A stretch of DNA of 64,000 nt from Ooceraea biroi (GCF_003672135.1 NC_039519.1:1-64000), one strand, 5' to 3'. Positions 35,956-46,285 are shown, counted from the first letter of the stretch. Translations and numbers: made by a program. The notes: generated by a model from the sequence alone, not told the origin.

Positions 35956-37245
35956 TCAACCGGCAAACGGGTCCCGCACCAGGATCGTGTCTTCCCGTTC
36001 CGGGCTGGTGGAGACCAAAGCGACCGGACAGGCAATCAGTTCCTCAATCCGGCGGATGTACTTGATCGCCTGGGCCGGAAGCTGCGCCCAGCTGCGCGCT
36101 CCGGCGGTCGATTCGGACCAGCCGCGCATCGTTTCGTAGATCGGCTCCACCGCGGCCTGGTCGCCCGGATGGGAGGGGAAATGGTCGAGCGTCGTATCGC
36201 CCAGCCGGTAGCCGGTGCAGATCTTGATCTCTTCGAGGCCGTCGAGCACGTCGAGCTTGGTGAGGGCGATCCCGGTCACGCCTGACACCGCCATCGACTG
36301 GCGCACCAGCACCGCGTCGAACCAGCCGCAACGGCGCTTGCGGCCCGTAACGGTGCCGAATTCATGGCCGCGCTCGCCGAGCCGCTGGCCGATCTCGTCC
36401 TCGAGCTCGGTCGGGAAGGGGCCGGAGCCGACCCGGGTCGTATAGGCCTTGACGATGCCGAGCACGAAGCCGGCCGCCGAGGGGCCGAGCCCGGTGCCGC
36501 TCGCCGCGGTGCCGGCGATCGTGTTCGACGAGGTGACGAAGGGATAGGTGCCATGGTCGACGTCGAGCAGCACGCCCTGCGCGCCCTCGAACAGGATGCG
36601 CCGCCCCTGCTGGCGCGCCTCGTTCAGCGTCTTCCAGACCGGGCCCGCGAACTGCAACACGAAATCGGCGATCTCGCCCAGTTCCGCCTCGAGCCGGGCG
36701 CGATCGACCGGCGGCTCGCCGAAACCGGCGCGCAGCGCGTCGTGATGGGCGCACAGACGGTCGAGCTGCGGCCCGAGGCCGCCGAGATGAGCGAGATCGC
36801 AGACGCGGATCGCGCGGCGGCCGACCTTGTCCTCATAGGCGGGGCCGATGCCGCGCCGTGTCGTGCCGATCTTGCCCTGGCCGCTGGCATCCTCGCGCAG
36901 CGCGTCGAGATCGCGGTGGATGGGGAGGATGAGCGGGCAATTGTCGGCGATCCTGAGCGTCTCCGGCGTCACCGTCACGCCCTGCGCGCTCAGCTTCTCG
37001 ACCTCGGCCTTCAGCGCCCAGGGATCGAGCACCACGCCGTTGCCGATCACCGACAAGGTGCCGCGCACGATACCCGAGGGCAGCAGCGAGAGCTTGTAGG
37101 TCTCGCCGTCGATGACGAGGGTATGGCCGGCATTGTGGCCGCCCTGGAAGCGCACGACCAGATCGGCGCGGCTGGCGAGCCAGTCGACGATCTTGCCCTT
37201 GCCCTCATCGCCCCACTGGCCGCCGATCACGGTTACGTTCGCCAC
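35956..37245 (-). CDS. purA: adenylosuccinate synthetase
   Basis: The 429-residue protein is complete. GGQWGDEGKGKIVDWLA carries the catalytic Asp (D13) and GTP-binding glycines, GGHNAGHTLV the catalytic His, and RRGIGPAYEDKVGRRAIR and VTGRKRRCGWFDAV are later signatures. It condenses IMP and aspartate using GTP, the first committed step to AMP. The start at 37245 is followed upstream by a GC-rich leader; no riboswitch is apparent. Confidence 0.95.
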   Translation of the reverse strand: MANVTVIGGQWGDEGKGKIVDWLASRADLVVRFQGGHNAGHTLVIDGETYKLSLLPSGIVRGTLSVIGNGVVLDPWALKAEVEKLSAQGVTVTPETLRIADNCPLILPIHRDLDALREDASGQGKIGTTRRGIGPAYEDKVGRRAIRVCDLAHLGGLGPQLDRLCAHHDALRAGFGEPPVDRARLEAELGEIADFVLQFAGPVWKTLNEARQQGRRILFEGAQGVLLDVDHGTYPFVTSSNTIAGTAASGTGLGPSAAGFVLGIVKAYTTRVGSGPFPTELEDEIGQRLGERGHEFGTVTGRKRRCGWFDAVLVRQSMAVSGVTGIALTKLDVLDGLEEIKICTGYRLGDTTLDHFPSHPGDQAAVEPIYETMRGWSESTAGARSWAQLPAQAIKYIRRIEELIACPVALVSTSPEREDTILVRDPFAG

Positions 37246-37412
37246 GCTGCTTCCTAAATGGCCGAAAAACTGGACCGGCCGCCCCTAGGCCACGGCGGAG
37301 CGTGCGTCCAGCAGGTTGCGGTCACCTGACGGAATCGTTGTTTTGGGTTAATGAAACCGTGTGGGACGGGGCGCGTTCATGCCCCGGAATTCCCAGCACG
37401 GAGGCTTTTATC

Positions 37413-37757
37413 ATGCGTAATCTGATTCTCGCGGCTTCGGCGGCTGCTCTTGCCGTTCCGGTCAGCTTCGCCTTGCCGGTCTCGACCGACCAGGCCGAGG
37501 CCCAGCGCCGTTACAACCGCGATTACAATCGCAACGGTTATTACAACGGCCCGACCTGGCGCGACAATCGCGGCCGGTATCGCTGCCGTCGCTCGAACGG
37601 CACGGTCGGCCTGCTGGTCGGCGGCGCCGCGGGCGCGCTGATCGGGCGCGAGATCGATGGCGGTCGCGATCGCACCACCGGCACGATCGTCGGCGCCGCG
37701 GCTGGCGCCCTGCTCGGCCGCGAGGTGGACCGTGGCAGCCGCCGTCGCTGCCGTTAA
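37413..37757 (+). CDS. glycine-zipper 2TM-domain surface protein
   Basis: The 114-residue protein has a signal peptide (LILAASAAALAVPVSFA), an Arg/Tyr/Asn-rich segment (RRYNRDYNRNGYYNG), and two glycine-zipper hairpins (GLLVGGAAGALIGREIDGG and TIVGAAAGALLGREVD). Such proteins insert in the outer membrane or periplasm (SlyB/17-kDa type). The start is the ATG at 37413, with ggagg upstream; a longer frame to 37302 has no site. Confidence 0.75.
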   Translation: MRNLILAASAAALAVPVSFALPVSTDQAEAQRRYNRDYNRNGYYNGPTWRDNRGRYRCRRSNGTVGLLVGGAAGALIGREIDGGRDRTTGTIVGAAAGALLGREVDRGSRRRCR

Positions 37758-37782
37758 CGGACCGACCTCACTGGAATTGGAA

Positions 37783-37809
37783 GGGGCGCCTCATGGGCGC
37801 CCCTTTTTT
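37783..37809 (+). terminator. intrinsic terminator after the glycine-zipper gene
   Basis: Stem ggggcgcc (37783-37790) and ggcgcccc (37796-37803) with loop tcatg, followed by six Ts (37804-37809). It sits between convergent genes. Confidence 0.8.
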
Positions 37810-37811
37810 GT

Positions 37812-38345
37812 TCAGCTGCCAGCGCCAGCAGGCGGGGTCGCGCCGCCATTCGGCTTGCGTGTGCGTGACGCCGCAGGTTTGCGGGCGCTCGCCTTCCTGG
37901 CGGGTGCCCGCTTGGCGGCGGAGGCCGCCTTCTTCGCCGCCGGCTTCTTGGCCGCGGGGCGCCGTGCCGGGGAGGATTTGGCCGCGGCGGGTGTGGTGGT
38001 TGCGGAACCCGCCTCGCCCATCATCCGCCGGACGGCCTCGGTCGCCGCGTTGATCATCGCCGCGCCGATCTTGCTCGCGCTCTCCGCGGCCGCGTCGGCG
38101 GCGGCTTCCGCCGCATCCTGCGCCTGACGCGCGCCACGCTTGGCGGAGTCGCGCACCGACTTGTTGGCAGCGAGCGCCGCCGCCGCCGTCACCAGCCCGG
38201 CGGCGAGCAGGCTGCGCGCGACAGGGTTCTGCGCCAGCTCCGCGGCCTTGCGTCCCGCATCGCGCAGCGCGTCGGGGATCGCATCGGCCGCCTTGCGTGC
38301 GCCAGTCTTGCTGCCTGTGGTCTTTCCGGTGGAGGATTTCGCCAT
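37812..38345 (-). CDS. Lys/Ala/Pro-rich basic protein, histone H1-like tail
   Basis: The 177-residue protein starts at 38345 (caggag upstream). A helical N-terminal half holds NPVARSLLAAGLVTAAAALA and a long Ala-rich helix (AEAAADAAAESASKI). The C-terminal third is a low-complexity basic tail (AKKPAAKKAASAAKRAPARK). Such tails bind DNA or negatively charged surfaces. A role in nucleoid compaction or envelope association is possible; the helix could also pack against the membrane. Confidence 0.6.
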   Translation of the reverse strand: MAKSSTGKTTGSKTGARKAADAIPDALRDAGRKAAELAQNPVARSLLAAGLVTAAAALAANKSVRDSAKRGARQAQDAAEAAADAAAESASKIGAAMINAATEAVRRMMGEAGSATTTPAAAKSSPARRPAAKKPAAKKAASAAKRAPARKASARKPAASRTRKPNGGATPPAGAGS

Positions 38346-38449
38346 CGTCAAATCTCCTGCGGTTCGTATCCGTTCCGTAACAGACACGCGAGCGCGCGAA
38401 CAGTTCCACCCGAAGCAGCGGGCAACGCGACGAGTTCACCGCGATGACG

Positions 38450-38489
38450 AAAAAAGCGAAAGGCCGCCGGGAGATCCCGACGGCCCTTT
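38450..38489 (-). terminator. intrinsic terminator of the short-ORF transcript
   Basis: On the minus strand a GC-rich stem (ggccgtcggg/cccggcggcc, loop atct, one mismatch) is followed by tttcgctttttt. It lies 49 nt after the stop of the 18-codon ORF. Confidence 0.7.
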
Positions 38490-38537
38490 CACATGGTCAG
38501 CGGCCGGAAGCCGACTGCCCGGAAGACTCTGGAAAGC

Positions 38538-38594
38538 CTAAGCTTTCATCTCCCGAACGGACTTGACCGACCTCTCTGCTGAACCATGAGACAT
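38538..38594 (-). CDS. 18-codon ORF with a perfect Shine-Dalgarno (small-peptide gene candidate)
   Basis: The peptide MSHGSAERSVKSVREMKA starts at 38594 and ends in TAG. Upstream (complement of 38596-38609) is aaaggaggtgatcc, fully complementary to the 3' end of 16S rRNA. Upstream again are TTGATC (complement of 38653-38658) and CATACA (complement of 38630-38635) with 17-nt spacing, a plausible promoter; a strong terminator follows. The unit is complete at about 170 nt. It may be a very highly expressed small peptide, or an RNA that titrates ribosomes. Confidence 0.5.
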   Translation of the reverse strand: MSHGSAERSVKSVREMKA

Positions 38595-38629
38595 CGGATC
38601 ACCTCCTTTCGCTGGTTGCGGTTGACCCC

Positions 38630-38658
38630 TGTATGATTCGGGCCGAATCGCCGATCAA
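38630..38658 (-). promoter_or_regulatory. candidate promoter of the 18-codon ORF
   Basis: Read on the minus strand: TTGATC, 17-nt spacer, CATACA. Its place, about 36 nt upstream of the start codon and with a perfect ribosome-binding site between, makes it credible. Confidence 0.35.
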
Positions 38659-38704
38659 GTCTTGAACTCGATTATTTTCTGGCTAGGATTCTTCGCTTCG
38701 CGCC

Positions 38705-38729
38705 GGCGCTCCAAAGGGGGCGCCTTTTT
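38705..38729 (+). terminator. intrinsic terminator-like hairpin, plus-strand orientation
   Basis: Stem ggcgctcc/ggggcgcc (one G-T wobble) with short loop aaag, followed by five Ts. No plus-strand ORF ends before it. It may terminate a small RNA or limit read-through toward the convergent lipoprotein gene. Confidence 0.5.
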
Positions 38730-38730
38730 C

Positions 38731-39255
38731 TTATCCGCGACAATCCTCGATCACCCGCGCGGTCTCGGCCCAGGCGGGGAGGATCAATGGCGCAGCCCCG
38801 TCCGTCTGGACGAGGAAGCGGCCGCGGCTGAAGGCCATCTGGTCGAGCAGCTGATCGGACGATGCGAGCGTCGCCACGGTGTCCGAACCCTGGGTCGCCG
38901 CCGACAGGCTGCGCTCGCCGAACGTGGTGCGGACCGTGATCGACCGGCCAGCCCCCCCGGTGCGGGAGAGGCTGATCCGCCCGGCCCCGTCGCAGCGCAT
39001 CGCAAAGACCGGCGCGGCGCCAGCCCCGAATGTCGCGATCCCTTCGCCGCGATAGCTCCAGTCGCCGGCGCTGAGCGGCGCATCGCGCCAGTCCGCGGGT
39101 GGCGGGGGTGCCGGCGGTGCGGGCGGCGGGGCCGGTGGCGCCGGCGCAGCAGGCGGCGGCGCGGGGGCGGGAGCCGGCGCCGCGGTACGCGGCACGCAGG
39201 CGGTGACCGACAGGGACAGCAGGCCGAATCCAGCCAGGGCAAATCTATGCATCAT
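38731..39255 (-). CDS. Pro/Ala-rich lipoprotein
   Basis: The 174-residue protein starts at 39255 with a lipoprotein signal (FALAGFGLLSLSVTAC). A Pro/Ala linker (about 22-55) is followed by a beta-rich domain with DWRDAPLSAGDWSYRGEG, FAMRCDGAGRISLSR and ILPAWAETARVIEDCR. I recall this kind of protein in Sphingomonads but not a function. Confidence 0.65.
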   Translation of the reverse strand: MMHRFALAGFGLLSLSVTACVPRTAAPAPAPAPPPAAPAPPAPPPAPPAPPPPADWRDAPLSAGDWSYRGEGIATFGAGAAPVFAMRCDGAGRISLSRTGGAGRSITVRTTFGERSLSAATQGSDTVATLASSDQLLDQMAFSRGRFLVQTDGAAPLILPAWAETARVIEDCRG

Positions 39256-39262
39256 GCATCCT

Positions 39263-39529
39263 CTTACCGGTTCAACGCGGTCCGTGGCCCCGGTTCACTG
39301 GCCCGCCGCACCGTTCGTGGCGGCGTCGGCACCGTTCGCCTCGGGCGCGGCGGCGTTGCCCGTCGCGTCGGCCGCGCCGCCGCGCGCCTCGGCGGAGCTG
39401 ACCTCCGGCGATCCCGTTCCGGCAGGTGCTGGCCGCCGCGGCGGCGCCGATCACGGTCCGCATCGGCGACACGCCGCGCTGGTGCTGCCGGCCAGCGAAC
39501 AGATCGGCGCGTTCCTCACCCGCTGCTAA
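39263..39529 (+). pseudogene. fragment of a paralogue of the neighbouring lipoprotein domain, frames broken
   Basis: Plus-strand pieces in different frames give AAAAAPITVRI and ALVLPASEQIGAFLTRC followed by TAA (39527-39529), which parallel the end of the minus-strand lipoprotein (LILPAWAETARVIEDCR). The region therefore looks like the C-terminal part of a related gene with frameshifts, lying head-on to its paralogue and ending at the assembly gap. Confidence 0.35.
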
Positions 39530-39530
39530 C

Positions 39531-39630
39531 NNNNNNNNNNNNNNNNNNNNNNNNNNNNNNNNNNNNNNNNNNNNNNNNNNNNNNNNNNNNNNNNNNNNNN
39601 NNNNNNNNNNNNNNNNNNNNNNNNNNNNNN
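39531..39630. other. 100-N assembly gap, bacterial/animal junction
   Basis: Exactly 100 Ns. Dense bacterial coding sequence stops on the left; microsatellite-rich, intron-like animal DNA begins on the right. Confidence 0.98.
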
Positions 39631-39697
39631 CGTCGGGTCGCGAGTGCGCGAGAACGCGAGTGTTTTTTAATCGCGGTGGCCCGCCGCCGTTGTTGCT

Positions 39698-39730
39698 GTC
39701 GCCGCCGCCGCCGCCACCACCGTTGCCGCA

Positions 39731-39761
<31 letters not shown>

Positions 39762-39783
39762 TTATCGTCGTCGTCGTCGTCGC
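39698..39783. repeat. (GCC/GTC)n trinucleotide repeat
   Basis: Successive gcc/gtc and cgt/cgtcgt triplets (gtcgccgtcgccgtcgcc and similar), forming an imperfect triplet tract. Confidence 0.8.
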
Positions 39784-40173
39784 GGTGCTTGCCACTGCTC
39801 TCCGCCGTTAGAGAACGGCTCTCCGCTAGGGAATACGATATACCAAGGGAGTAGTTCGCCGCGGGTAAGCCTCTCGGAGGATTGGTGCGTGCGAGCGGGA
39901 GCGACGAGGATCCTCCTCGTTATCACCGTCATCGTCGTCGATACCGTCAGCGTTCTCGTCATCGTCGTGGCCGTCGTTGGCAAAGTTCTCGGCGAGCAGC
40001 TGCACCGTGAAGTGTGCGAGCGGCGCCGTCGCGTCCGCGTTACGGCTCCTCCGCACCAAGTTCAGCTCGAGGACCACCGAAGGAGCAACCGCTCCGAAAC
40101 GTCCGTTCGTCGTTGCACTTGTGACAAAAGTCTGTTCCTCCTTTTCCGTTTCTCTTTGTCCTTGCACTTATCC

Positions 40174-40199
40174 GTCTCTCTCTCTCTCTCTCTCTCTCT
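40174..40199. repeat. (TC)n microsatellite
   Basis: About 13 uninterrupted TC dinucleotides. Further CT-rich tracts follow at about 40342-40420. Confidence 0.9.
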
Positions 40200-40840
40200 G
40201 CCGTTTCTTCGGTTCTCTTATTCTCTCTTTTAGGCAATCACGCGAGTGTGCGTAATCTCTCATTTTCTTTCTCACGCACATCCTCGCACCCACACGCACA
40301 TATGTACACGTACACACGTGAATTACGCACCACGAATACGTTCTCTCTCTTCCTCCCTCTCCCTCTTCCTCCATCCAGTTTGCTCTCTCTCTCCCCCCCC
40401 CTCTCTCTCTCTCCCTTATTCCCTACTTATTCTCCTTATTTTTTTAATCCTGGATAAACGGGATAGGGACTAAAGGGAAAAGAAAAAGGAGTGATCTTTC
40501 TCATGCCACGACGATGGCGATGACGACGACGGTGAAGACGAAGCTGAAGCTGAAGATGATGACGAAGATGACGTGAAACGTTGCCCGCGGTCGCACTGCA
40601 TCCGAAAATCCCAACATTCGCATTACAGTATAGTGTCGCCGTGCAGTGTACACAGTGAAACACGCATTTTCCCAACGTTGTCGTGGCTTTGGAGAACGAC
40701 GCGACGCTATGCGCCGCGTCGCGTCGCGTCGCGCCGCAGTAATGTGACCGCGTTTGTCTCGACCGCACGTACGTGGTGCACGCTCGCCGCGTTCATGTTC
40801 GATTCTTTATCATACGTGCGCTCGTTCATCCATCCGCCCG

Positions 40841-40915
40841 GTCCGTCCGTCCGTCCGTTCATTCGTTCATTCGCTCGCTCGCTCGTCCGTTCGTCGTTCC
40901 GTTCGCTCGCTCGCA
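40841..40915. repeat. (CCGT/TTCG/CTCG)n tetranucleotide tract
   Basis: Runs of gtccgtccgtcc, attcgttcattcg and gctcgctcgctcg give a compound tetranucleotide repeat. Confidence 0.8.
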
Positions 40916-41400
40916 CCTTTTTCGATTCCTCTCCGATCGTCCATCGCCAGCAATAATCGACGCATCGGACAACGCATCGTGTTTACTACACGCGCCGTGC
41001 GCGCAAAGGTGCCGCGATTACCGACCGAGTGCTCGCTATCGCGCCCGTGCCCGTTTCTTCGCCGCGATGATGCGTCGTTGAAGCTAGTGCTGGTGCCCCA
41101 TCACCCCCGCATTCGGTTCTGCCCTATTGTCCGGGTCTCCTACCGAATCCGTCTCCTCGCCGCGTCGCGCGCCCGCCCGTCCACGTATTCTCGCCGTCGA
41201 CGGAGTTATCGTCATCGCCTCACGTCGCCGCGCTCTCTCTCTTTGTGTGTGCTCAGTAAGGTATGCGTGCGACCGACGCGGCGGTCTCCGATGATCTCCG
41301 CGTTTTTGTGCAAGCCGAGATACAGGAGCAACGCGGGGCGCACTCGCCGACGCGCTGCCACGACGCTACGAGAGCCCCGAAAATAACGGGCCTATTAATA

Positions 41401-42137
41401 GGGGATACCTCGGCGCAGCGGCCGCTCCGCGTGTGAACTTGAAGATAGCGAGGAGGCCGACCGACACCGCCCGACCGACGATCGCGTACGTATATCACGC
41501 GCTTTATTGCGGCCCCGATGCGGGGTGCGACACGCGGGGGCCAGCGGGGAAGCGAGGCGGAGGACGACGAGCTGCTTGCTCTCGGGTCCGCCGCAAGCTA
41601 GAGAGCGACGGTGTCCCGAAAGGGACAAATGACCGTTTTCATCCGCGAGGGGTCTTTCAACCGAGTGCGACAACGAACAGCGACTTTCGCCTGCCCGACT
41701 CGCTTCTCCTCTGGACCCGTGGTAGTCTCTCTCTCTGGTGTCACCTAGCAAGGCGCCGGAAGTGAGCGTCGTTCCGACGGCGCGCGACGCCCGAGGATGC
41801 TCCTCTTGTATCTTTCCGGAAGGAATCGGGAATTGGACTCTGATGTCCGTCGTGGATACGCGGGTAGGCCGCTAGCCACTCGAGCACGCGCGATGGCTCG
41901 CGGAAATATTAAACATCTCGCTGATACGCGCGTGTTAATGTAACACGCGGTATTATCGCGATGTGCAATGGAAAGAAGTACGCGTAACTGGGTCGCGGCG
42001 TAAAACACCTGCCTTGATGCCTATTTCTTTGACTGTTATTTTACGAAATGCCTGATTCGATAATCGACTCGCTTCGACTGTGAAGCTTCATGCCAAAGCG
42101 AGTGACGAGATCAACGGGTCTCCCTCAGCAGTATGAT
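41401..42137. other. unique non-coding animal DNA
   Basis: No gene, RNA or repeat could be supported between the CpG-rich part and the tandem repeat. A short CT run (about 41728-41738) is the only feature. Confidence 0.5.
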
Positions 42138-44568
42138 CGCATCGACGCAAGTTGTGCTGCATATGAGTTTGTCGCAATATTCGTTTTTTTTTTTTAACGA
42201 TGTAACTTATTTATGTTCCGTTGTTTGCCGTCTTTCGAGTATCACGTCGCGGAAAACGTTCTAATCTAGGATTTGAAGTTTGCAAATACGAGATCATGGG
42301 TGAAATCCTACGTGGCTTCGTCGCAACTCGCTCATAAAAGTGCAACGTGCGTCGAGGACACATTGTTGTTATACAGTACAAGTGAAGTGTTTATGAGAAC
42401 AGTGTTACGATGTCGAAAAGCATATTTTGAAGAATACGATTATAACGTTCGATCAAACCCGCGAGATTATCGTTACAAAGTTTCGTTCCGTAGCGATGCA
42501 ACAAGAATTCCGATCGCAAACCATATTAAAGTCCTCAAAATTAAAAACCTAAATCTTAAATACCTTAAGCTTATATATTATTTGTTTAAATAACACTATC
42601 TTTAATCGTTCTGCGTTCTATTTTGATAGATTCGTGGAAAAGCCTGAAAATGCTTTCTGTGTTCTTTTTTTTCTGAATCGGTGATTGATAATTTCCGGTT
42701 TGGAATTTCGACATTGATTCGCGAAAATGTCGAAATTGCGGAATTGTAACGCTTTTCTAGCCGCGTGACGATATGCAGGAAGAGAGGCGGCGAACTGCAG
42801 TTCGCCGCTCGTTCTGGACAATTTTTCATAACTCGCACGATCGAGCCGGCGATCGCTTATGATTTTCTTGCACGCCGTTGCTAATTTAAACGTTGGCGTT
42901 TGCTGCCAAGTATACGACGCGAGTCCACCGGGTAGGACTCGCGTTTACTCGCATCGACGCAAGTTGTGCTGCATATGAGTTTTTGTCGCAATATTCGTTT
43001 TTTTTTTTAACGATGTAACTTATTTATGTTCCGTTGTTTGCCGTCTTTCGAGTATCACGTCGCGGAAAACGTTCTAATCTAGGATTTGAAGTTTGCAAAT
43101 ACGAGATCATGGGTGAAATCCTACGTGGCTTCGTCGCAACTCGCTCATAAAAGTGCAACGTGCGTCGAGGACACATTGTTGTTATACAGTACAAGTGAAG
43201 TGTTTATGAGAACAGTGTTACGATGTCGAAAAGCATATTTTGAAGAATACGATTATAACGTTCGATCAAACCCGCGAGATTATCGTTACAAAGTTTCGTT
43301 CCGTAGCGATGCAACAAGAATTCCGATCGCAAACCATATTAGTCTACAAAATTAAAAACTTAAATCTTAAATACCTTAAGCTTATATATTATTTGTTTAA
43401 ATAACACTATCTTTAATCGTTCTGCGTTCTATTTTGATAGATTCGTGGAAAAGCCTGAAAATGCTTTCTGTGTTCTTTTTTTTCTGAATCGGTGATTGAT
43501 AATTTCCGGTTTGGAATATCGACATTGATTCGCGAAAATGTATTGCGGAATTGTAACGCTTTTCTAGCCGCGTGACGATATGCAGGAAGAGAGGCGGCGA
43601 ACTGCAGTTCGCCGCTCGTTCTGGACAATTTTTCATAACTCGCACGATCGAGCCGGCGATCGCTTATGATTTTCTTGCACGCCGTTGCTAATTTAAACGT
43701 TGGCGTTTGCTGCCAAGTATACGACGCGAGTCCACCGGGTAGGACTCGCGTTTACTCGCATCGACGCAAGTTGTGCTGCATATGAGTTTTTGTCGCAATA
43801 TTCGTTTTTTTTTTTAACGATGTAACTTATTTATGTTCCGTTGTTTGCCGTCTTTCGAGTATCACGTCGCGGAAAACGTTCTAATCTAGGATTTGAAGTT
43901 TGCAAATACGAGATCATGGGTAAAATCCTACGTGGCTTCGTCGCAACTCGCTCATAAAAGTGCAACGTGCGTCGAGGACACATTGTTGTTATACAGTACA
44001 AGTGAAGTGTTTATGAGAACAGTGTTATGATGTCGAAAAGCATATTTTGAAGAATACGATTATAACGTTCGATCAAACCCGCGAGATTATCGTTACAAAG
44101 TTTCGTTCCGTAGCGATGCAACAAGAATTCCGATCGCAAACCATATTAGTCTACAAAATTAAAAACTTAAATCTTAAATACCTTAAGCTTATATATTATT
44201 TGTTTAAATAACACTATCTTTAATCGTTCTGCGTTCTATTTTGATAGATTCGTGGAAAAGCCTGAAAATGCTTTCTGTGTTCTTTTTTTTTCTGAGTCGG
44301 TGATTGATAATTTCCGGTTTGGAATTTCGACATTGATTCGCGAAAATGTCGAAATTGCGGAATTGTAACGCTTTTCTAGCCGCGTGACGATATGCAGGAA
44401 GAGAGGCGGCGAACTGCAGTTCGCCGCTCGTTCTGGACAATTTTTCATAACTCGCACGATCGAGCCGGCGATCGCTTATGATTTTCTTGCACGCCGTTGC
44501 TAATTTAAACGTTGGCGTTTGCTGCCAAGTATACGACGCGAGTCCCCCGGGTAGGACTCGCGTTTACT
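42138..44568. repeat. three tandem copies of an about 810-bp unit
   Basis: The unit repeats at 42138, 42950 and 43757 and ends at 44568 (spacings 812, 807 and 812 bp) with only a few substitutions and small indels between copies. The block is bounded on both sides by the 12-mer tcgcatcgacgc (42137-42148 and 44568-44579). Each unit carries a 22-bp perfect palindrome, gcggcgaactgcagt and its complement (42785-42806, 43594-43615, 44406-44427), and a 10-bp-stem hairpin (acgcgagtcc/ggactcgcgt, first at 42917-42944). The short open frames in each unit shift with single changes and do not look conserved as protein. Confidence 0.9.
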
Positions 44569-46285
44569 CGCATCGACGCTCGTTGCTTTTGCGACATTGA
44601 TTCAATCGCATTGTTTCTTTCGAGTCGCTCGTTATGCGGCCCACCGAGTTATCAATCAATCGTTATTTCGGCCCGTAGCTCATTACTCGGTGGATTGAAA
44701 GTGAAAGTGGCACGAGTCGGAACTTTTAGTCCGCAGCAACGACGTATGGAATAACCGCAAGACAAACAGTAAATCAGTATCAGTCGCGCGAATTTTTGGA
44801 GAATTTGCTTATTACTTGAATCTATCTTTTATTTACGTGTGATTTATTTATTTTATGGTATATACTGGTCTGCAGTCGTTATTAGTTTCCACATTTGTCT
44901 TCTTACTTTCCTTCCTTGTCAAAGCACATATTTGGCACTGTTCTTGTTTCAAGTGCAAAAATGTGAAATAAGGGAAACTTACAATTAGAGGAAGCATATA
45001 GTCACGTTCTGTTAATGCGTTTTCATGTTCTTCTCGAATCCAGACTGTGCATCTGCGCTTTTTTATACTCCCTCCTCTCTGCTAAAATGGAGATGAGGGA
45101 TAAGTGCGTAAGTGTTAAAAGGACAAAAAGACGAAATTGAAATGGAGAAAGTGTGATGTGAAAACGAGAACATTATTAAACAATTTTAATGGAAATGCAA
45201 AATGGGACGTTTTATGTATTTATCGTTGCCAGGTTGCTTGATTAGTTTATTATTCCACTAGAAATACAGGTAGTGACTTTGGTGAGTTCTCGACGACACG
45301 TCAGCACACACTTTGAATCTCGCAACAGCAATCGTGCTCGCCGTAAACTTGAGTTTCGCCGAGCTGGCTTGGACGATTGTTTCTGACGCTGATATTACTT
45401 GACGTGCGACAAATTCCGAACATTGTGTAACGAGCAGTCCAAGTGGTCCGTCTTATCGAATCATTAAGGAGGTACCTCGCCATCGATACTGCCGTCGTCG
45501 AATCATCACCGACGGCAATCGAGAGAGATAAATCGCGCTCGTATCTCGCGGTGGCTGTTCGAGTATAAACGTTTTTTCAGCGAAAAATACATTTCCTTCG
45601 AATCACAAGAATCGGGATTGATGACAAAAATGCAATTTTCGCAGATTTTAATATGAAATCAATGTTAATTTGCTCGAATATACAATTCCTTAATAGCTCA
45701 GCAATTAAAAGTACAATTAGAATTATTAAATGTTTATTCGAAATAATCGAGGAAATATTTATACGAGAGTGAATTAATATCCTGACAAATATTTGCCACA
45801 GAAGATATTTTCTTTCACCGATCGGTTCTCTGTTGAAATTCTCCTCTGCTGCAATTTCTGCAAAATCACGTGACCATTGTAATTAACATGGAATGTTGCC
45901 TCTCGAATTTTACAACTATGTATCTCTGCAACATTTTTTTCGCGCGGTTTTGGAGATACCCTCGCGTCGTCACTTTGAATGCCTCGTCCTCGCATATCTA
46001 ATGAATGTCTCGACATTGAAGTAAGCGGCATTCTACTTAGTTTGGCCTTTAACGTTCGCTAGGCCGAGAGAAAGTGCGCGACATTTGATACACCCTGTAT
46101 ACGTTGGCCAGCTCGAAACGACCTTACGAGATGGCCGCCGCCGTCGCGCGCGGAACATTCTTGGCCTCCGGGGCCCGTGCTCTGTTAGAAAAGCTCTACT
46201 TCCACAATATTTCTGGACATATACCGAGTGTCCGAGTATCCTGCAATCTGTGACTAGTCTATTCGGTACAACTCTCTGTACCGTA
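44569..46285. other. unique non-coding animal DNA
   Basis: AT-rich sequence with no supported gene. Near 46243-46284 a short hairpin (cggtacaactctctgtaccg) lies just before the TTAA-bounded element. Confidence 0.5.

Larger units (their letters stand above)
39631..41400. other. CpG-rich, simple-repeat-rich animal DNA, no supported gene
   Basis: The stretch has a high frequency of CG and TCG/CGT triplets, CT tracts and tetranucleotide runs. Open frames here (for example an acidic minus-strand one at 39826-40167) are low-complexity and have no splice or family support. Such composition is typical of promoter-proximal or 5'-untranslated DNA in some insects. No exon can be defended. Confidence 0.6.

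Noticed and set aside
38596..38609. Sequence ggatcacctccttt, identical to the 3' end of 16S rRNA
   Set aside because: No other rRNA sequence is present; on the minus strand it is the Shine-Dalgarno of the short ORF.
15724..39530. Lateral transfer of bacterial genes into the animal genome
   Set aside because: Genes are densely packed, uninterrupted by animal DNA, with bacterial operon structure, and joined only through placeholder gaps.
39826..40167. Acidic minus-strand open frame with a DDDDGDNEED stretch
   Set aside because: It reflects (GTC)n-type repeats; no splice sites or family support.
42273..43355. Repeated open frames of about 90-106 codons in the 810-bp units
   Set aside because: They start within repeat DNA, end at different places through single-base changes, and the third copy lacks one; no family resemblance.
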